Of a stretch of DNA of 64,000 nt, positions 57,164-64,000 are shown piece after piece. This DNA comes from Tubiluchus corallicola (taxonomy: Eukaryota; Priapulida; Priapulimorpha; Priapulimorphida; Tubiluchidae). The stretch spans positions 124,001-188,000 of the forward strand of contig JAQGDQ010000336.1 in NCBI GenBank assembly GCA_030141605.1, in the 5' to 3' direction. The notes under the pieces were generated by a model, which searched no databases, was not told the origin of the DNA, and saw only the letters and a list, made by a program, of their open reading frames with translations. The position numbers and the translations under genes were made by a program. Numbering within the stretch: position 1 is the stretch's first letter; the number at the start of each line of letters is the position of its first letter.

Positions 57164-58830
57164 CGACCTGTCTGTATCTATTATTACTGTTAATAATATT
57201 CTTCACTTATTATTTTTTTGATATGGCGACTTCCGTACTCCAGTTTCCCGTTGTGTAAAACGGTTTTTACGCCACATGAATGCAATTGACTTTCTGGAAA
57301 GGGAAAACGTATGACTCTCAGAACATTGCTATACGCAATTATAAAATTGTTTAGTGTCGTTGCACTATCTAAAATTGATCATCTAAGTTACTAATTTGCT
57401 GTTTGATAGCAAACGTTTTTCTTCATCTTAAACAACTCCTAAGCCAATAATGCCATAATTCCGTGATTAGGAGCAAAAATACTTTTCGTGAACAGCGTAT
57501 AAACTTTACACAAAAGAACAACGCATTATAGGCTTAACTTATTAAGCAAAAAAGCTGAGCAATCCGAGAGAAAATTTGCCACTTATCGCTTACACAGGAA
57601 CAGCTGATGCGTGAAACTATCACAAATGAGTTAAGTGGTAGAACTACGTCAAAACTACATTTTGCAAGAGAGAATGGAAGTTCACAAATGTCTTTGCTCT
57701 TGTAGGAGAGGTCAGACTATTAATCAACTGATACTAGCTCTAAAATTGATGGCAAAAAACAAACAATGCAGCAATGTCCAATGGAACATTAAAAAGAAAA
57801 CTTATATTGATTTAATTAAATACCATTTTAAGGAAGAAATTTTTCATAAACTCGCAATAGTGCAATGCGTTGCGATATGTCTATATGCTTAGGTTACATT
57901 ACAATGCAAGATATAAACGATATCAGCAAGAGAATTTCTGCATCTTGTGTGATAACTCTTAATTATTGAACTCTTACAAAGAAGTGATATTTGCAGAAGA
58001 TAAGTGATGTAATGCTAGCTGCTCGACCACTAGATGGCGGTAGTATAGTATAATCAAACGCTCCAAAAGGGCCAAGTTTTCAAACCTAGAGCGGCGTGCA
58101 CTGTAGGAACTGGGTTTAAGCAGTACACGTTATACATGGCAGATCAGGCGTTTAGTGACAACCGAATCAACGAAAAGCATGATGGCACAAAAAACTCGGT
58201 CGGTGGATTAATGTGGTCGTCCACGATTGATCGTATTTGAGATGAAGCTTTGAAGCCCCGTCTATCACGTGACAAAAACCTACTGCCTTTTCAGAAGAGA
58301 GATCGTTCCCAATTATTTCTGTATGGTCTATACCGAAATGCAATATGTGCATTGAAATTTACGTGTTTCTTTCAATATTTTTAGTTGAAATTAGTTTAGA
58401 GGGGCACATTTTTAGGCGACACAAAGTTTCAAATCTATGACTAAATTCACGCCGTTGAGTCACTTTCACTAAGAACATGCTTAATGTTCATTTATCAACC
58501 ACCATTTTTTCACTTTAAGTCATTTGCAGTCTCCTAACAGGTCTAATTTTTAAATTGGTATAAATTTTGCGTACTCTATAACGGCTTGTAGACACATGGT
58601 CCTCTGTTCTGGTTTAGCAACAGGTGCATTAATTATATGTAGGTTGCAAAAAAACAATAAGATGTAATAAGGTATTTCTTAAAGTTAAATATACTCCTAC
58701 TTTAATTTAATATTTCAACCGTTCCATTCCTCAAATAGCATATAGCTCAGTCTAAAACCTTTGTATTCGTTCACAACAGTTTTGAACTGCATACTTGCTT
58801 TGATTACACACTGATAAGCAGCCCTTGGTG

Positions 58831-59540
58831 ACTTTAGTACTAGTAAGTTTAGTACTAGTAAATTTAGTACAGGTAAGTTTGGTAGTGGTAATTTTGGTAC
58901 TAGAAATTTTTAGTATGCGGTAATTTGATACAGAGAAAATATGGTACTAACGAGGAATTTTGGTGCAAGTAAAAATGGTAGTTATGATAGTTAAAAATCT
59001 TGGTACTAGGAAAGTTTAGTGCTGGGAAAGTTTGGTGCTAGGAAGATTCGATGCAGAAAATGTTTGGTGCTAGGAAAGTTTGGTACTACGAAAATATATT
59101 TTATATAACCTACTTGAGCAAGTTAGAGGCTCATAGTGTTGCATCCTTTGTTTGTTTTTTGTTCGCTTCCTTTTATTTGCTTGTCTGTTATTTGTTATTT
59201 GTCATATGTGTTTTTTGCTTGTCATGTTTGTTATTTGTCATTGTTGTTGTTTATCTCTTTCTTGTTCGCTCCTTTGTTGTGATTATTACAACCACTACTA
59301 CCGCCACTACCACCATCGTCATCTTCATCATTGCTGTCATCATGTCACCATTGTTAATTTTGTCGGTTTGTTCCTGTTGTTAATGTTTCTTGTTATTATT
59401 ATATGTCGTCGTCGTTACTGTTGTTGTTGTTGTTGTTGCTGCGGCTGCTGTTGTTGTTGTTGCTGCTGCGGCTGCTGTTGTTGTTTATTTTTGTTGTATG
59501 TCAGTTTCTTGCTTGCTGTTTTTGCTGTCATCATAATCAT

Positions 59541-59572
<32 letters not shown>

Positions 59573-60385
59573 GCAGCATTGTCAATATTACCAACACGCG
59601 TCTCTATCTATTACCATGTTAATAACAGCTGCCAACACCAACATCATGATAACATTACACCATCACCGTCACTACTGCCAGCAGCAGCAGTAGTAGGAGT
59701 ATCGAGAAGAACGGTTCTCACTCCATACTGTGGGCCTCGCGGAAAACCAAACTGCGCTAAGACGTTTTTCCAGTGATATCATCTGCCATCACTGCCTTGT
59801 TCTTATATAAGTTTGATATTTTGTAAAAAAGCGCAGAGAAAATGATCCATTTTTTCCGAAGAAAGAAAAACAAATTGACCGAACTTTTCGAAAATTTGCT
59901 TGGTGAGTTGGAGACCTTTCATTTTTTGTTGAAAGAATTCTCAAATTTACCTACATGGGTGGAATAATCACGGATAAACTTTAAGTGCGACGCATTATTA
60001 GTTACAGTATAATGTTTTATGAACTTTTTAATAAACCAGACTTTTCTAGTACCAAATTCCTCCCTACTGTATAAACTTCTTTATTTTCTAGTTGAAACAA
60101 TTATTTTATGCTGTGATATAGAAATGCTTTCTTTTTCGTTTAGTAACAAATTTTCCAGTACCAAGCTTTCCTAATTCCAAAATTTTCGTGTACTAATATT
60201 TCTTAGTACTAAACAATTTCAGTACCATATTTTCCTCATACCAAACATTTCCCGTACCACATTTTCTTAGTACCAAAAATTCCAAGTACCTAAAGATGAT
60301 AGTACCAAATTTATTTGTACCAAAATTACCGCATGCTAAAAATTTGTAGTACCAAATTTACCTGCGCCAAACTTACTTGTTCCCA
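58831..60385. mobile_element. Foldback-like element with 15-bp-repeat inverted arms
   Basis: The left arm (58831-59097) is built of degenerate units of about 15 bp such as TTTAGTACTAGTAAG and TTTGGTGCTAGGAAAG. The right arm (about 60041-60385) is the inverse complement of the same family. A longer shared segment reads AAATTTTTAGTATGCGGTAA in the left arm and AAATTTTTAGCATGCGGTAA when the right arm is inverted. The 0.95-kb centre holds microsatellites and no transposase. This is the architecture of FB/Galileo-type foldback transposons. The arms are seen directly; the class is inferred. Confidence 0.6.
59405..59578. repeat. Compound trinucleotide repeats (TTG/CTG, ATC, AGC)
   Basis: TTG/CTG blocks, then ATC, then a pure run of AGC (about 59551-59577). 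Overlapping Cys-, Leu- and Gln-rich ORFs on both strands come from these repeats. Confidence 0.9.
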
Positions 60386-63300
60386 CATTGCCACATTCTC
60401 CCTTATTCCCACAATGTGGAAAACTTTCCCACATTCCTTGCACTGAGTTAAACAGAGATCATTTGAAGTTTCTACCGCCACCAGTTACAAACGATGCGAT
60501 TGAGAATGAGGCTTCCAAGCCAGGAAAAGAAATTAAGGAAAGAACGATATGAAATCGCTTGCATGGGAGAGTTGACTTTTGCATAAAACCTGCTGTAGAT
60601 TTCACCAAATTACCATGCAAAAATATATTTCTACAGAAAGCAATGAGTTATAACTGTACGGCCGTTGCCATTATTTTTAGAAAAAGAAAGCTTTCAAAAA
60701 AATGTGGCATACGTAGGAATTATAGCACTATGACGCCACTTTCCAAACAGGTTTGGAACAAGCTAGAAAATTTCGATTCACCCTCTATAAGCTTTCACTC
60801 CGTATAATTTTCGTAAGATATGACACAGGTACGCCGATATAAACCTCTTAACATCAAGTACACCTGATTCAAACCGCCAAGCATTTATAGTAAGAAGCTG
60901 TTTCTGGCATTTAGATTTGATCGTATAGAAGAAAAACTTACATAACATTTACAGATGTACCATACGATTTCTATAGAGCAGCTCAAGAAACGTATTTTGC
61001 TAGCAGACAGAAAGAAGTGCACGTTAAACTTAAACGGCTCAGTAAAAATTAAGCTTCAAGCATCAAGCCCCAAAATAGATAAATTTAACGTCTATGTTGT
61101 TTTTCAGGGTACGATAGTCTGACTAAGAAAACTGTGTCTATCGAATATTTCTTAAAACACTCACTCAAGTGGCAACCAAAATAAGGAATCCCATTAGCAT
61201 TAAAGATATTACAATTCATTAAATTACTGTGCCGTAATTATAGATAACACTATATAACTAGAGTTTTTGCCAATAAATCTGAATGAATTTGCAAAGAAAC
61301 TGTCTATAAAAGAAGAACAAGTACAAAGCATAACTGGCATGTACTTGAGTATCAGAAAGGTTTCACGCGGCGTATATCTCTTTCCTGTATAATCATAGAG
61401 CTTAACTAAACCTGGAAATTATGCACACCTGTCCTGCCTACTATACAGGTGAGTTTAAAAGGCGAAGGCCGCTTACATTGTGAAAATTCGGCAGTTAAAA
61501 CAAAAATGTTAGAAAAACTGGTTTCGGTTGAAGAGTGAAAACTTTTCGCAAGGCAAAAACTTGTTCTGAGCATCAGAAAAACTTGACATATTTAGAAAAT
61601 TGATTATGAGAGAAACAACAATTATGATCTTTCAGAACAGGAGCTTCAAAGCTGATTGCAGACTGTACCACATGGGCAGATTATTGTTAAGTTGAAGACC
61701 TGTGTTCATACTAAGTAGTCACCCATCTGTTTTTATAATATGTATGTTTGATTTTGATTGTTAACTTTTGTGTAATGATTATTTATAATCTTTTTAATTA
61801 TATTCTTATTGAAGGAATTTATTCTGTGTAAATAATTTATGTATTTTTCATAACATGTAGGCTAAATGAAGTTCTTAGCCTAATTACTAAAATATTTGGT
61901 TAATGGTTTAAGTTTATCATTGTAAAATAAATTTTATTTATATATTAAATGAAACGTTTATTAATATTGAAATGATTTTAAGGTAGTATTAACGTGAGAA
62001 TTAGAGAGTCGTATATGTCGTAATAGGCTGTATATCATGTGTGTCATGTGTCATATAACTCTAAAGAATCTAAAGGTATAAAGAATTATAATTCAAAGGG
62101 GAGAAAAAGGAATTTAAATTATATCATTAAGTAAGAACCTTCCATACATACAATTGTGTTACCTAGCAGTACCATTACCTGTCTGAAAACTTTATGTAAC
62201 TGGAAAAGAAAGTATGTTCGCGTCAGCTGGTAAAACATCAGGCATCACCGTCCCAGTGTGCACCATTGGTTCACCCAAAATACACCATTGACCTTATTTG
62301 ACAATCTATAAAGTAATTTACACTTTTGCTTAATTAGCGAAGAGTGTGTTACAAACGCTCTGATTATTTTTTCAAGCTTCACACAATGTTATCTAAACTG
62401 TTTCAAACGATTAGCCGGTTAAAAAACTGCGCTTAACGGTCATGGCGAGACTTTGTTGCCAACGCAATCTCTGTATGCAATAAAATAGCTCATATATAAG
62501 TGAATTTCAAGGCGAATTATTTAAGCTTTACATTATCATTATTTATGAAGAGCGTTTTTGTCTTTTAAGAGCAAAATAAACAGCACAAAACTTTACTTCT
62601 ATAGCGGCTAAGTTCGCTGTATGTACACCTCAAATCGTAAACAAGAGCGTTATCGTATCGGTGCTAGTAGCATGATTGCCCTGAGAGTTTAACCATTACG
62701 TTGTACTTGATGACGCTGTAATGCTAAATTTTTTGGGCATATTTGCTACCGAATTATGAAATCATTCGTAAAGCACGAACGTGGCTTTACTTGGAGTGAA
62801 ACGAAGTTTTCATAATACAGTGCCTTTTATTTTAGCGAGCACCCCCCCCCCGTTGGTCCAAGATTTAAAATAAGAACTGCAATTTATGAGTAATTTATAA
62901 GATGGCCTATATCATTCGTGTTATTGAACCACAAAGTTTAATTGTTGAAAAATTAAGACAGGAACGCTAAAAACTAATTAATACTGTTCTTTCTTGTATT
63001 TTGCATGAATTTTACTTTGCAACTTACTATTGTTGGTTGAAATTGTGTGCTATAGATTTTAGCTAGTTGTTCTGGTCCTCTAGACTAGTGCTTCTAAAAA
63101 TACATTAAAAAGAGACTAGACCACTAGGCAGATATTTGGTTTTCAAGTGAAGCTATAGTTTTCTTCCACATACATTGGGCAGCTTACAGCGCTTATTTCT
63201 AGTTTCAGATATAGTTTCTCTTTTTCATATCTATTTCACATTATAATTCCATTTTCATTGTAAGTGTCTGTTGTCACCATTCTACTGCTTGGAATTTCAC

Positions 63301-64000
63301 AGGTGTCTTCCCCCATTTAAGGCACTGCATGAGCTGCAGGATTTCATAATTGTCTGTTTCCTCTGTATCCATTTTATGAGCTGTCATTTTACGACTCATT
63401 CTATAGCAAGCCAAATATCCAATAATTAAAAATATTTATTCTTTTTGGGCAAAACTCAACAGTTTCTCTATAGAAAACCCTAGGTTTTGCTACCAAACAA
63501 AATACTACCAAAATTTTAAACAAGCAAAGAAAATGTTTGAAAAATTGTACAAAGCAACTAAGAATTTTAGTATGTAATTCTTTGAGTCAAATTACACGAA
63601 AGCCTTAGAAGAACTATTGCACTTTCTGATGAACTTGAGTTGATAACCGAAGGATTTCTTACGAAGGTGAACTTGCACTTCATTTTTTGACGTTAGTGTC
63701 TACGTCATGGCAATGGGATTCCAGTCATAAAATAATTAAAATGAAAAGCTAAGACCCTCTTTTGATTCGTGTAAGAACTTGTTGGGATTAGAAAAAAATT
63801 TGGAAAGAAAAATTAGAAATCAAAGTTTTCAAACAACCTATATATATTTCATAATATAACAACTCATTTCATTTGAATATAATGTAATAATATAGATTAA
63901 TTAATGAATGTTGAAGGACAATGAATGTTTTATTATTTATCAATTAACGAACAATCCGTATTTTTGAATTAACAGTAGGGAATGATGTACCATTCAATTA
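60386..64000. other. No recognised gene
   Basis: AT-rich DNA with one ATG-started 82-codon plus-strand frame (60559-60807) of no recognisable family. No repeat structure was noticed beyond short homopolymers such as the C run near 62845. Confidence 0.35.

Noticed and set aside
59152-59693. Cys-, Leu- and Gln-rich ORFs on both strands
   Set aside because: They arise from TTG/CTG/AGC repeats in several frames.
1-64000. CRISPR array or prokaryotic operon
   Set aside because: No regularly spaced direct repeats with unique spacers and no operon-like ORF runs; exon/intron structure shows animal DNA.

Overview
The window is about 64 kb of AT-rich animal nuclear DNA. It has multi-exon genes with GT-AG introns, metazoan extracellular domain architectures (cadherin repeats; EGF-CCP-trypsin), and many transposon relics (BEL/Pao, hAT, Tc1/mariner-like, LINE, foldback-like). 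No prokaryotic organisation is visible. The domain content and frequent TAGGCCTA-type words suggest a marine invertebrate, perhaps a deuterostome such as a tunicate or echinoderm. The species cannot be fixed from the sequence alone.

Layout. Positions 1-22 kb are mostly non-coding. They hold a Tc1-type MITE (2.75 kb), a decayed mariner-like transposon (15.1 kb), a (CTAAA)28 array next to a CRE and a GC box (20.6 kb), and a few weak candidate exons for small proteins on the minus strand (about 1.0, 13.7 and 18.0 kb). Positions 22.2-51.7 kb are occupied by one plus-strand gene that I assembled from 18 phase-consistent exons. It encodes a 760-residue single-pass cadherin: signal peptide, five cadherin repeats, one transmembrane segment and a 164-residue cytoplasmic tail. 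Its first repeat has the two-cysteine plan of the protocadherin-15/Cad99C/CDHR group.

The introns of this cadherin carry most of the rest. Intron 14 contains a complete intronless gene on the opposite strand (35.1-38.1 kb) for a secreted protein with 15 EGF repeats, one CCP/sushi domain and a trypsin-type protease with intact catalytic residues. Intron 15 contains a full-length but frameshifted BEL/Pao LTR retrotransposon (39.36-48.49 kb, minus strand) with a perfect 5-bp target duplication. Both of its LTRs carry the same hAT-type MITE, and one LTR has an 80-bp duplication that doubles its TATA box. Introns 7 and 9 hold two copies of a TIR element, one of which abuts the exon 10 splice acceptor. 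Intron 5 holds a mariner-like relic. Intron 10 holds a foldback-like element split by a LINE 3' end. Intron 17 holds a CpG-rich palindrome.

Positions 51.7-64 kb lack a convincing gene. They contain microsatellites and a 1.5-kb inverted structure with arms of a degenerate 15-bp repeat (58.83-60.38 kb) that looks like a foldback transposon.

The two well-supported genes are both cell-surface or secreted proteins. Their nesting does not by itself show a shared pathway.
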